Positions 7,699 through 14,484 are shown, numbered from the stretch's first letter. The stretch: 64,000 bases of DNA from UBA11710 sp049287025 (GCA_049287025.1 JBAQFA010000051.1:99660-163659); one strand, 5' to 3'. The notes: generated from the letters alone by a model not told the origin. Program-made: numbers and translations.

Positions 7699-8865
7699 TT
7701 ACATCCACTTTTTCTTTAACTGTAGAAATTTATCTTGCTTGATGGCTTCGCGCATTTGTTTCATGAGATTCAAAAAGAAATGAAGATTATGAATTGTGGC
7801 AAGACGCATGCCAGTAATTTCTTGAGTAGAAAATAGATGATGAATGTAAGCGCGTGTGTAATTTTTGCACGTGGAACAAGTGCAGGTTTTATCAAGTGGA
7901 TTTTTATCATTTTTATATTTAGATTTTTTGATATCTAATTTGTGTTTATTTTTCTTATCAAAAATATAGACTAGACCATGGCGCGCTTGTCTAGTGGGAG
8001 CGACACAATCAAACATATCAATTCCGCATTCTACTACTGTAAATAAGTCACTCGGATTTTGTCCTAGACCCATGGCATAGTGAGGTTTGTTCTCTGGTAA
8101 ATAGGGATAGACCCAATCCAAAATATTTTTTGTCGCATCCATATTGTAGCCAACTGATTCACCACCGACCGCGATGCCGTCAAAGTCCATGCTGGAAATA
8201 AATTTGGCAGATTCTTTGCGAAATTGTTCGTTGTTTGAACCTTGGATTATTCCGAATAAATAGTTTTTAGTTTTTAGGTTATAGGTTTTAGGTTTTTGTA
8301 ATTTTGTGTGTTGTTTTAGACTGCGTTCTGCCCATCTATGTGTTCTGTCCATGGCTTGTTTAATATATTTTTCATCAGCGTCATCGGGAGTACATTCATC
8401 AAAAGCCATAATAATGTCAGCGCCAATTTTGTGTTGGATTTTTATAGCCTCTTCCGGAGTAAAACGATGGAGAGAACCATCAAGATGAGATTTGAAAGTG
8501 ACACCATCGTCATCAATTTTGACAAACTTTTCGCCATTTTTATTGCGATTATCTTTTTGTAAGCCCAAACTAAATACTTGGAATCCACCAGAATCAGTGA
8601 GAATTGGTTTGTCCCAATTCATGAATTTGTGTAAGCCACCAGATTTGGCAATCAAATCTTCTCCAGGACGTAAATGTAAATGATAAGTATTACCCAAAAT
8701 TATTTGGGCTTTTAAATCTTTCAAATCAGAAGAATCCAAAGTTTTCACTGTGGCCTGAGTACCAACCGGCATAAAAATTGGTGTTTCAATTTTGCCATGA
8801 TCAGTCTTAATAATTCCGGTGCGAGCCCGAGAATGTTTGTCTTGGTGAATGACTTTAAAAAACAT
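7699..8865 (-). CDS. tgt: tRNA-guanine transglycosylase Tgt
   Basis: This 388-residue enzyme exchanges guanine-34 of GUN-anticodon tRNAs for preQ1. Motifs include GTQATVKTL, LTDSGGFQVFSL, AFDECTPDDA, GGESVGYNM and the zinc site CTCSTCKNYTRAYIHHL. The start is set at 8865 (MFFKVIH) because the upstream in-frame extension to 8913 is encoded by intergenic repeat DNA. Around residues 191-204 there is a short insert (KPKTYNLKTKNY) made of a taaaacctaaaac-type repeat, lying before the conserved FGIIQG. The core is intact. Confidence 0.95.
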   Translation of the reverse strand: MFFKVIHQDKHSRARTGIIKTDHGKIETPIFMPVGTQATVKTLDSSDLKDLKAQIILGNTYHLHLRPGEDLIAKSGGLHKFMNWDKPILTDSGGFQVFSLGLQKDNRNKNGEKFVKIDDDGVTFKSHLDGSLHRFTPEEAIKIQHKIGADIIMAFDECTPDDADEKYIKQAMDRTHRWAERSLKQHTKLQKPKTYNLKTKNYLFGIIQGSNNEQFRKESAKFISSMDFDGIAVGGESVGYNMDATKNILDWVYPYLPENKPHYAMGLGQNPSDLFTVVECGIDMFDCVAPTRQARHGLVYIFDKKNKHKLDIKKSKYKNDKNPLDKTCTCSTCKNYTRAYIHHLFSTQEITGMRLATIHNLHFFLNLMKQMREAIKQDKFLQLKKKWM

Positions 8866-8925
8866 ACTTAAGACACAGATGACGCGGATTTTTATGCAGA
8901 TGATGCGAATCACGCGGATTGTTTA
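8866..8925. repeat. Dispersed acgcggatt-type repeat in the tgt leader
   Basis: The stretch between the tgt start and its promoter contains repeated blocks of the type gatgacgcggatt and gatgatgcgaatcacgcgg. Short repeats of this style are scattered in intergenic regions of this kind of genome. It keeps a reading frame open into tgt by chance and would form the tgt 5' leader. A related block (tatccagatatccggataatcc) lies at 7559-7592 before yhhQ. Confidence 0.5.
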
Positions 8926-8932
8926 TTTACCA

Positions 8933-8961
8933 ATTTTATATTATTTTGCAATAAATTTCAA
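8933..8961 (-). promoter_or_regulatory. Promoter for tgt
   Basis: On the minus strand, TTGAAA (8956-8961) and TAAAAT (8933-8938) are 17 nt apart. It overlaps the divergent plus-strand promoter, so the two may compete for polymerase. Confidence 0.6.
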
Positions 8962-8974
8962 GGTGTGGTAAGAT
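8946..8974 (+). promoter_or_regulatory. Promoter for the hypothetical gene at 8996
   Basis: TTGCAA and TAAGAT are separated by 17 nt. Transcription would start near 8981, about 15 nt before the chosen ATG. Confidence 0.6.
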
Positions 8975-8995
8975 TTGTTTGTTAATCATAATTTT

Positions 8996-9625
8996 ATGCA
9001 GAGAAATCGAATTGAAATGGGTGACTTTAAAAAAGAGATGGGTGTTGCTCCACATGTTTCTTTTAAAGGACAAAAACATAAAGAAATATTATTTGAAAAT
9101 AATCCAGCAAAATATCCTCCGGAAGCATATCCAGCCGAGAATACACCTTTTGGTAATATAAATATAGAAGAAAATCCAGTTATTGAAATTGCAATGAAAC
9201 AAGGTTTGATCATGATTTTGGATGATGGTAGGGCATGGGTGACTATTAAAGGAAAAGAATTTTTAGAATGTCATAATAAAAAAAATTTTGAAAATGGTTA
9301 TTTTGACGGTCAAGACAGAGTGCCTTTTTTTGGTAGGCTTGATAAAAAAGATATTGAAAATAATGGTTATTTAAAATGGGGTTTAGAAAATGGCCTGTTG
9401 GAACAAGAGGGTGAGGGAGAAATTAAAGTTAAAGTTCCAGAAGGATATGAATTTTTGAATACTCTTAAAAATTTAAATACAGCGTTTGCTGTTGATGGCG
9501 ATAAATACGCTTATAGTAAATTCACAGATGCTGGTGGTACGTTGGCTCAGAGGGCAAAAGAGCGTAAACGTGATCAGAGGGATAAATATAGACAAACATT
9601 GGAAAAAATTTTAAAGGGCCGATAA
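8996..9625 (+). CDS. Hypothetical protein
   Basis: This 209-residue soluble protein starts at the ATG at 8996. The frame is open from a TTG at 8975, but that lies next to the -10 box. The middle part is rich in Gly and Asp (MILDDGRAWVTIKGKEFL), and the C-terminus is strongly basic and helical (RAKERKRDQRDKYRQTLEKILKGR split over about 30 residues), which could bind RNA or DNA. I recognise no family. The terminator hairpin overlaps the stop codon. It is transcribed alone. Confidence 0.65.
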   Translation: MQRNRIEMGDFKKEMGVAPHVSFKGQKHKEILFENNPAKYPPEAYPAENTPFGNINIEENPVIEIAMKQGLIMILDDGRAWVTIKGKEFLECHNKKNFENGYFDGQDRVPFFGRLDKKDIENNGYLKWGLENGLLEQEGEGEIKVKVPEGYEFLNTLKNLNTAFAVDGDKYAYSKFTDAGGTLAQRAKERKRDQRDKYRQTLEKILKGR

Positions 9626-9636
9626 GCCCTTTTTTT
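9613..9636 (+). terminator. Intrinsic terminator overlapping a stop codon
   Basis: AAAGGGC/GCCCTTT forms a 7-bp stem with loop CGATAA, followed by a T run. The TAA stop of the hypothetical gene lies inside the loop. Confidence 0.85.
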
Positions 9637-9664
9637 ATTATCTTTTTTGTTCTACAATATAAGA

Positions 9665-10501
9665 ATGAGAGAATACTTTTGGTTTAATATAATGTGCTTA
9701 TCAATCTCAGTGTTTTGTGGACTGGGGACGTTTTTGATTTGGCAGAATTTTTTAAATACTGAGTCATTTGTTCATTATACAATTACATCACAAATTGAAG
9801 TAGAAGATCAAAAGACTAAAAGATCAGAAGATCAAGTAATTTTGAATAAAGATCTTCCGATCTTGCGATCTTCTACTCTTGACATAGCAAGTACAACAAA
9901 AAATAAAAAAATTATTGAACTACCAAAACAATACAACCTCGCCGTCCCATTTACTTCCCAAGCGCCAGAAAAGAATTGGGATCAGCCGTGGCAGGATGCT
10001 TGCGAAGAAGCAGCACTTCTGATGTTGGATGCTTATTATAAAAATTATAAATTGAGTCCTTTATTTGCCAAGGATGAAATTTTGAAAATGGTAAAGTGGG
10101 AGGAAAATAAAGGCTGGGGGAGAAGTATTGAAATAGAAAAGATAAAACAGGTAGCAGAGGAATACTTAAAAATTTCCAATTTCCAATTTCCAATTTCCAA
10201 ACTCGTGATTATTGAAAATCCCACAGTTGAAGATATTAAAAAATCGATTGCCAATGATAATCCAGTGTTAGTCGTGGCCGATGGAAAAGCTTTACCCAAT
10301 CCACATTTTCAAAATGGTGGTCCAGAGTATCACGCCTTAATTATTCGTGGCTATACTGAAACCAAATTTATTACCAATGATCCGGGTACACAGTTTGGTG
10401 AAGCGTTTGAATATGAGTATGATGATTTGATGGATGCGATTAGAGATTGGAATAATGGAGATGTGAAGAATGGACGCAGAGTAATTTTGGTGATAGAATA
10501 A
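9665..10501 (+). CDS. Membrane-anchored C39-like cysteine peptidase
   Basis: The 278-residue protein has an N-terminal membrane helix (about residues 8-27), a low-complexity linker, then a C39_2-type papain-like domain. The likely catalytic residues are C113 (WQDACEEAA), H223 (EYHALIIRGY) and D239 (TNDPG). It probably cleaves or processes peptides outside the membrane. The ATG at 9665 is preferred over an upstream TTG. The linker is encoded by inverted agatcttc-type repeats, and residues near 170-179 by four tandem aatttcc units (10171-10200). So two repeat blocks have become coding here. It sits 7 nt before pcrA. Confidence 0.8.
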   Translation: MREYFWFNIMCLSISVFCGLGTFLIWQNFLNTESFVHYTITSQIEVEDQKTKRSEDQVILNKDLPILRSSTLDIASTTKNKKIIELPKQYNLAVPFTSQAPEKNWDQPWQDACEEAALLMLDAYYKNYKLSPLFAKDEILKMVKWEENKGWGRSIEIEKIKQVAEEYLKISNFQFPISKLVIIENPTVEDIKKSIANDNPVLVVADGKALPNPHFQNGGPEYHALIIRGYTETKFITNDPGTQFGEAFEYEYDDLMDAIRDWNNGDVKNGRRVILVIE

Positions 10502-10508
10502 GGCAACT

Positions 10509-12542
10509 ATGATTGATTTTCAACAAGAACTAAATGATGAACAATTAAAAGTCGTTACCAATGGTGATGGACCTTGTTTAGTTTTGGCTGGGGCGGGATC
10601 TGGTAAAACACGCACGATTACTTATCGCGTAGCCTATTTATCAGAACAAGATGTAAAGCCAGAAAATATTTTACTAGTAACTTTTACGAATAAGGCAGCA
10701 CGGGAAATGCTAGAGAGAGTAAAGGTGTTAACTGGTGGTGATATTCATTTGCCATGGGCGGGGACGTTTCATCATATTGGTTATAGATTACTGAAAAAAT
10801 ATGCGACTCTGATTGGCTACAAAAATAATTTTTCTGTATTAGATAGTGAAGATAGTTTGGATTTGATTAAACTTTGTCTTAAAAATGAAGGTATTGATCG
10901 AAAAGAAAAACGATTTCCTTCCCCAGCTGTGGTTCAGGCAATTATTTCTTATGCGCGGAATTCAGAAACCACGATTGCTGATGTTTTGGATTTGAAGTAT
11001 GAACATTTTTTATATATCAGTGATATAATTGTTAGAATTGCTGAAGATTATCAAAAAAGAAAAATAGCTGCGAATGTGATGGATTTTGATGATCTACTGG
11101 TGAATTGGTATATGTTGTTAGTTAAGGAACAAGGAGTAAGGAGTAAGTTAGCCGAACAATTTGAATATATTTTGGTTGATGAATATCAGGATACAAATAA
11201 AATTCAGGCCTCAATAATAAATTTATTAGCTTCTAAACATAATAATTTATTGGTCGTGGGTGACGATGCTCAGAGCATTTATTCTTTTCGAGCGGCTGAT
11301 ATACAGAATATCTTAGCGTTTGAAAAAAAATATAGTCAAGCTAAAATTTTTAAATTGGAAACTAACTATCGCTCTACGCCAGATATTTTGGATTTGGCCA
11401 ATGATATTATCGCGAATAATCTAAAGCAATATGAAAAGAATTTAAAAGCCATTAATACTAATTTTACTAAACCAGAACTGATTGCTTTTGCTAGTCAGGC
11501 CGAAGAAGCGCAATTTATAGTGCAAAGAATTAAAGAATTGGAAAATGAAGGTATAGACCTAAATAAAATCGCCGTATTATTTCGTGCAGCTTATCATTCC
11601 CAAGCTTTGGAAATGGAACTGGTAAAACGGGGGGTTGACTATGATTATCGTGGCGGAGTAAGATTTTTTGATCGAGCGCATGTCAAAGACGTTTTGGCTT
11701 ATTTGCGGATTATAAATAATATTGCCGACGAGGTGGCTTGGCGGAGAGTTTTAAATATGCAAATTGGCATCGGCCCAACTTGGGCAGAGCGGATACTGTC
11801 ATTAATTATTCAGAATCCAGAATTAGCAAATGACCTGTCTCATGTTGGTGCACAATTGCCAGCCAAAGCTCAGGTAGGGTGGAATGATTTTTTACAGATT
11901 TATGAAAGATTAATGTTAGTTGAAAATAAAAATCCAGGTGATCTTATTCTTGCAGTATTAGAATCTAAATATACAGAATATATTGAAAATGAATATCCAG
12001 ATTATCGTGAACGTTTGGAAGATATAAAACAATTATCTTTATTTTCAAAAAATGAAACCGAACTAGATAAGTTTTTGGCTGAGGCTACGTTGCAAGAGAA
12101 TTTTCGTTCACTTACCCCCGGCCAATCTCTCAAAGAAAGAGAGGAGAAAATTGTTCTTTCTACGATTCATCAGGCCAAGGGTTTGGAATGGGAGGCAGTG
12201 TTTGTGTTGGGTTTGTCAGCTGGACAATTTCCCAATGATCGGGCTTTGCGTGAGCGTGATGGTATAGAAGAAGAAAGGCGTTTGTTTTATGTAGCAGTCA
12301 CTCGCGCTAAAAAATATTTATATCTTACATATTCATTTGGTGGTGGATGGGGTGATTCTTTGGCTGGACCAAGTATGTTTATTGATGAGCTTAATAAAAA
12401 ATTAGTGTCGGCCGAAGGTGTTGGAGGAGGAAATGTGTTTGAAGATTTTGATGATGAAGTGGAATATATAGATGAAGATTCTCAAATTATAGATAGTAAA
12501 AAGTTTCCTGGGAGTTTTTTGAAAGATTTGGGTGAGTTGTAA
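10509..12542 (+). CDS. pcrA: UvrD/PcrA-type superfamily 1 DNA helicase
   Basis: This 677-residue helicase unwinds DNA 3' to 5' in repair and replication restart. All motifs are visible: Walker A GAGSGKTRTITYR, TFTNKAAREM, Walker B ILVDEYQDTN, GDDAQSIYSFRAAD, TNYRSTPDIL, STIHQAKGLEWEAVFV and YVAVTRAKKYLYL. Near residues 208-214 the sequence EQGVRSK is encoded by an aaggagtaaggagtaag repeat (11131-11147), the same unit as the tandem array at 43341. The length is slightly below that of classical PcrA, with a short C-terminus. A terminator follows. Confidence 0.93.
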   Translation: MIDFQQELNDEQLKVVTNGDGPCLVLAGAGSGKTRTITYRVAYLSEQDVKPENILLVTFTNKAAREMLERVKVLTGGDIHLPWAGTFHHIGYRLLKKYATLIGYKNNFSVLDSEDSLDLIKLCLKNEGIDRKEKRFPSPAVVQAIISYARNSETTIADVLDLKYEHFLYISDIIVRIAEDYQKRKIAANVMDFDDLLVNWYMLLVKEQGVRSKLAEQFEYILVDEYQDTNKIQASIINLLASKHNNLLVVGDDAQSIYSFRAADIQNILAFEKKYSQAKIFKLETNYRSTPDILDLANDIIANNLKQYEKNLKAINTNFTKPELIAFASQAEEAQFIVQRIKELENEGIDLNKIAVLFRAAYHSQALEMELVKRGVDYDYRGGVRFFDRAHVKDVLAYLRIINNIADEVAWRRVLNMQIGIGPTWAERILSLIIQNPELANDLSHVGAQLPAKAQVGWNDFLQIYERLMLVENKNPGDLILAVLESKYTEYIENEYPDYRERLEDIKQLSLFSKNETELDKFLAEATLQENFRSLTPGQSLKEREEKIVLSTIHQAKGLEWEAVFVLGLSAGQFPNDRALRERDGIEEERRLFYVAVTRAKKYLYLTYSFGGGWGDSLAGPSMFIDELNKKLVSAEGVGGGNVFEDFDDEVEYIDEDSQIIDSKKFPGSFLKDLGEL

Positions 12543-12569
12543 ATTGTATTATTGAATTTATAATAATAA

Positions 12570-12596
12570 AAACAGCCTTTGTGGGGTTGTTTTTTT
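12570..12596 (+). terminator. Intrinsic terminator of pcrA
   Basis: AACAGCC pairs with GGGTTGTT (one G-U pair), followed by a run of seven T. Confidence 0.7.
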
Positions 12597-12615
12597 GTAT
12601 AGAGTTTAATTATAG

Positions 12616-12916
12616 GGCGCAGAGATGGAGTGCTGCGCGGGTTATCACGACGCCGTGCAGGCCGGTAGCACAGCTCTGAGCTGAACTACCCGGATTGCAT
12701 TGCAACACTCCATCTGGACGCTTTCACGTCCTTGCCCTCCTTTTTGGCTTTTGCAGTCTGTAAACACGCTTTGATGCGGCGACAAGGGGGTGCCTTGATT
12801 GGCATACCCTTTGTGCTTACAGACGGCGTCTGCCTTTTCCATTTTCCTCCTAGTTAGAGTAAACAACAACCGTGGTGCGTGAACTATCTTCGGTTGTTGT
12901 TTCTCTCGGTTGGTGT
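12616..12916 (-). ncRNA. GC-rich structured transcript, candidate ncRNA
   Basis: Read on the minus strand, this unit follows a consensus promoter and contains a series of strong helices. There is a perfect 12-bp stem at 12861-12872/12891-12902. A 12-bp stem (12756-12767/12813-12824, one G-U) encloses the GGGTGCC/GGCATACCC hairpin. GGACG/CGTCC lies at 12716-12731. A 13-14-bp stem (12624-12636/12702-12714) encloses two smaller hairpins. The composition is much richer in GC than the flanks. A 65-codon frame with a good SD lies inside it, so it may be a structured mRNA, an ncRNA, or both. I could not match it to tmRNA, RNase P RNA or SRP RNA. Confidence 0.55.
12645..12842 (-). CDS. GC-rich mini-gene, 65-aa cysteine-containing protein
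   Basis: On the minus strand an AGGAGGAAA SD sits directly before the ATG at 12842. The 65-residue product (starting MEKADAVCKHKGYANQG) has five cysteines and no signal peptide or known domain. SD strength and GC-rich codons are unlike neighbouring genes, but resemble the small genes at 13946 and 63778. The last third overlaps a strong multi-branched RNA structure, so coding is uncertain. A longer frame up to 12932 is ignored because it would start upstream of the leader hairpin without an SD. Confidence 0.4.
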   Translation of the reverse strand: MEKADAVCKHKGYANQGTPLSPHQSVFTDCKSQKGGQGRESVQMECCNAIRVVQLRAVLPACTAS

Positions 12917-12922
12917 ATTTGA

Positions 12923-12951
12923 GATATATCATTATTTATTAATTTTGTCAA
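12923..12951 (-). promoter_or_regulatory. Promoter of the GC-rich mini-gene
   Basis: On the minus strand, TTGACA (12946-12951) and TATATC (12923-12928) have a 17-nt spacer. It is back to back with the ndk promoter, with the two -35 boxes only 5 nt apart. Confidence 0.75.
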
Positions 12952-12956
12952 CAGTC

Positions 12957-12985
12957 TTGACTTTATATAAATTTCATACTATAAT
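12957..12985 (+). promoter_or_regulatory. Promoter of ndk
   Basis: TTGACT and TATAAT with a 17-nt spacer. It gives a leader of about 23 nt without an SD. Confidence 0.8.
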
Positions 12986-13014
12986 CTAGCCAATAAATTT
13001 TAATCTATATTTAT

Positions 13015-13494
13015 ATGAATTTTGAAGGAATTTTTGAAAAAACGATTTTAATTGTTAAACCAGATGGCGTACAAAGAAGTTTGGTTGGTGAAGTGTTGCG
13101 TCGTTTGGAATTAAAAGGTCTTAAAATTGTTGGTCTAAAAATGATGTTACTAGACGAAATAAAACTTCGCGAACACTACGCTCATCATGTAGAAAAGCCA
13201 TTTTATTCTGGTTTGGAAAAGTTTATGAAATCCAGCCCAGTGGTTTGTATTTGTGCTGAAGGTAAAGGGGCCGTAGAAGCTGTGCGTTTGATCGCTGGCA
13301 CCACTAATGCGGCCAAAGCTGACGGTGGCACAATTCGTGGTGACCTCGCTATGGGTATGTGTAATGTGGTACATTGTAGTGATAGTGTAGAAACTTCCAA
13401 AGCTGAAGTAGAGAGATTTTTTAAAGAAGGTGAAATCTTTGATTATGATAAGACAGAATATTTGCATGTATATATGGATGATGAACGAGTGTAA
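13015..13494 (+). CDS. ndk: Nucleoside diphosphate kinase
   Basis: This 159-residue enzyme transfers the gamma-phosphate of ATP to other nucleoside diphosphates through a phosphohistidine. Family signatures are ILIVKPDGVQRSLVGEVL near the start, HYAHHVEKPFY, GTTNAAKADGGTIRGD and the active-site NVVHCSDS with H120. It is slightly longer than typical Ndk (about 140-150) because of a short N-terminal addition. It has its own promoter and terminator. Ndk matters for a reduced cell that depends on nucleotide salvage. Confidence 0.97.
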   Translation: MNFEGIFEKTILIVKPDGVQRSLVGEVLRRLELKGLKIVGLKMMLLDEIKLREHYAHHVEKPFYSGLEKFMKSSPVVCICAEGKGAVEAVRLIAGTTNAAKADGGTIRGDLAMGMCNVVHCSDSVETSKAEVERFFKEGEIFDYDKTEYLHVYMDDERV

Positions 13495-13533
13495 GTTTAA
13501 GAAGTATCTAAGTTTTCTAAGTTAACTAAGTTT

Positions 13534-13566
13534 AAAAGCGCCTTTATATTATGAAGCGCTTTTTTT
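13534..13566 (+). terminator. Intrinsic terminator of ndk
   Basis: AAAAGCGC/GCGCTTTT, an 8-bp stem, is followed by more T. A run of ctaagtt-type short repeats (13505-13531) separates it from the ndk stop codon. Confidence 0.85.
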
Positions 13567-13576
13567 GTACAAAAAG

Positions 13577-13585
13577 TTATCCACA
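13577..13585 (+). promoter_or_regulatory. Consensus DnaA box
   Basis: TTATCCACA matches the bacterial DnaA box exactly and lies 8 nt upstream of a promoter -35. Only one such perfect box is seen here, so this is not an origin; it could regulate the downstream promoter or be chance. Confidence 0.35.
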
Positions 13586-13592
13586 CTAGGTC

Positions 13593-13621
13593 TTGCAAAT
13601 TTTTTGGCGTTTTAGTAAGAT
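13593..13621 (+). promoter_or_regulatory. Promoter upstream of a 43-codon frame
   Basis: TTGCAA and TAAGAT are 17 nt apart, the same pair of hexamers as the promoter at 8946. Transcription would start near 13628. Confidence 0.55.
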
Positions 13622-13639
13622 AAAACAGATAGAAATAAT

Positions 13640-13771
13640 ATGAATTCACAAAATAACAACCAAAATATATATAAGAACTGGAGTATCAAGTTGTCTATTG
13701 TCGTACGCAATCTTTTTGTGTACGTTTTGTATTCTAGGGTGCTATATATAAATGGTTGCTATAATGATTAA
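13640..13771 (+). CDS. Possible 43-aa small protein
   Basis: An ATG 12 nt after the predicted transcription start opens a 43-codon frame. The N-terminus is Asn/Gln-rich (MNSQNNNQN) and the second half hydrophobic (IVVRNLFVYVLY), which could be a single membrane helix. There is no SD, as for most genes here. A 12-bp terminator hairpin follows at 13790. It could equally be an untranslated short RNA. Confidence 0.3.
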   Translation: MNSQNNNQNIYKNWSIKLSIVVRNLFVYVLYSRVLYINGCYND

Positions 13772-13789
13772 TAAATATTTATATAATAA

Positions 13790-13818
13790 AAAGCACTCTA
13801 GAAAAACTAGAGTGCTTT
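13790..13818. terminator. Bidirectional terminator hairpin
   Basis: A perfect 12-bp stem AAAGCACTCTAG/CTAGAGTGCTTT has a 5-nt loop. The T run is better on the minus strand, but it can end the short plus-strand transcript that begins near 13628. Confidence 0.75.
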
Positions 13819-13859
13819 AATTTTATAAAAATTGTTCTTTAAACAAGGAGGAAATAGGG

Positions 13860-13888
13860 TAGACAAATATTTTTAACAGATAGATAAT
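13860..13888 (+). promoter_or_regulatory. Weak promoter of the zinc-ribbon mini-gene
   Basis: TAGACA and GATAAT are 17 nt apart, giving a leader of about 50 nt. An unexplained AAGGAGGAA motif without a start codon lies just upstream (13845-13853). Confidence 0.45.
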
Positions 13889-13945
13889 TAAAATTAGTTA
13901 TTTTTCTGGTGGAGATATCAACCAAATATCTTTTGGAGGGATCCA

Positions 13946-14134
13946 ATGGGAAAACAGGAGTGGACCTGTCCTGGATGTGGTTGTGATGTCAAGAAGAAGA
14001 ACACTCGGCTCTGCCCCGAGTGTGGAGTTGGTCGGTACGATAAAAAGCGTACACCACAAGTTGGTGTGTCGCCGGCAATCATGAGCTTTTTCGAGATTGC
14101 TTATCCTCCTGAAACAAGGAGGAAAAAATCGTGA
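13946..14134 (+). CDS. Small zinc-ribbon protein (GC-rich mini-gene)
   Basis: This 62-residue protein has a clear zinc ribbon, CPGC then 11 residues then CPEC, in its first half. The rest is basic, ending ETRRKKS. Such ribbons bind nucleic acid or protein partners. A GGAGGG SD precedes the ATG, partly inside a TTGGA/TCCAA hairpin. Composition is richer in GC than the neighbours. Its end overlaps by 4 nt (GTGA) an 18-codon frame starting GTG at 14131, whose AGGAGG is paired with CCTCCT inside this gene. This arrangement resembles translational coupling. Confidence 0.7.
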   Translation: MGKQEWTCPGCGCDVKKKNTRLCPECGVGRYDKKRTPQVGVSPAIMSFFEIAYPPETRRKKS

Positions 14135-14145
14135 CGACAGTATGG

Positions 14146-14183
14146 GGTGGCGGGAGTATGGACTTGTGGTCTTTCCCGCCACC
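14146..14183 (+). other. Perfect 10-bp hairpin overlapping an 18-codon frame
   Basis: GGTGGCGGGA (14146-14155) pairs with TCCCGCCACC (14174-14183). The hairpin covers most of the short GTG-initiated frame at 14131-14187 (18 codons ending in three Pro). It is probably a structural element of the transcript, with the peptide doubtful. Confidence 0.45.
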
Positions 14184-14195
14184 CTGAGGATCATG

Positions 14196-14264
14196 ACAAA
14201 ACCGCCAGAAACTTGAGAGAAAAATTTATTGTTCTTTCAAGGAGGTTACGGCGGTTTTGTTTTT
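14196..14264 (+). terminator. Long two-part terminator hairpin
   Basis: ACAAAACCGCC pairs with GGCGGTTTTGT (11 bp) followed by T. Inside, CTTGAGAGAA pairs with TTCTTTCAAG (one G-U), making an extended rod. It ends the zinc-ribbon transcript. Confidence 0.75.
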
Positions 14265-14268
14265 AAAT

Positions 14269-14297
14269 TTGACATGGTTATTTTGATGTGAGATAAT
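14269..14297 (+). promoter_or_regulatory. Promoter of the ncRNA
   Basis: TTGACA and GATAAT with a 17-nt spacer. The predicted start is at about 14304, exactly where the RNA's closing helix begins. Confidence 0.8.
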
Positions 14298-14303
14298 ATG
14301 TTT

Positions 14304-14481
14304 GATCCTGATAGCTGTGGCAGTTCATATCATATCCGCAAATATTCATACTTGGGAAACCTATATTTCTCCAGCCTGTGGGCTAGAGGTGCGGTTACCC
14401 ACCTGATTTTCAGGGGTATGGATATGTCCTGCTTCGGGCTGATGGATCTACAAAAGACAATCTTAAAGAGGTTGTTTTTTT
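14304..14481 (+). ncRNA. Structured ncRNA with rod-like fold, possibly 6S-like
   Basis: This unit of about 178 nt has a consensus promoter and an intrinsic terminator (14456-14481). Its ends pair in an irregular long helix: GATCC/GGATC, AGC/GCT, GCAG/CTGC and CATATC/GATATG. The middle holds small hairpins such as AGCC/GGCT and CCTGA/TCAGG. Size and overall rod shape fit 6S RNA, which binds RNA polymerase. I cannot confirm the open central bubble, and no SRP or tmRNA motif is seen. A 61-codon frame crossing it is not credible. Type is uncertain; being an RNA gene is well supported. Confidence 0.6.
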
Positions 14482-14484
14482 AAC

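Noticed and set aside
12843..12932. Upstream extension of the minus-strand mini-gene to 95 codons
   Set aside because: It would begin at the -10 box and read through the 12-bp leader hairpin; the SD-preceded ATG at 12842 is better.
13577..13585. Replication origin
   Set aside because: A single perfect DnaA box without clustering, AT-rich unwinding element or dnaA/dnaN neighbours.
14304..14481. tmRNA or SRP RNA identity for the ncRNA
   Set aside because: No tRNA-Ala-like ends or tag frame for tmRNA, and no GGAA tetraloop with the AGCAG bulge expected for SRP RNA.
14298..14483. 61-codon frame over the ncRNA
   Set aside because: No SD, it begins at the predicted transcription start and runs through the terminator hairpin; the RNA fold explains the sequence better.
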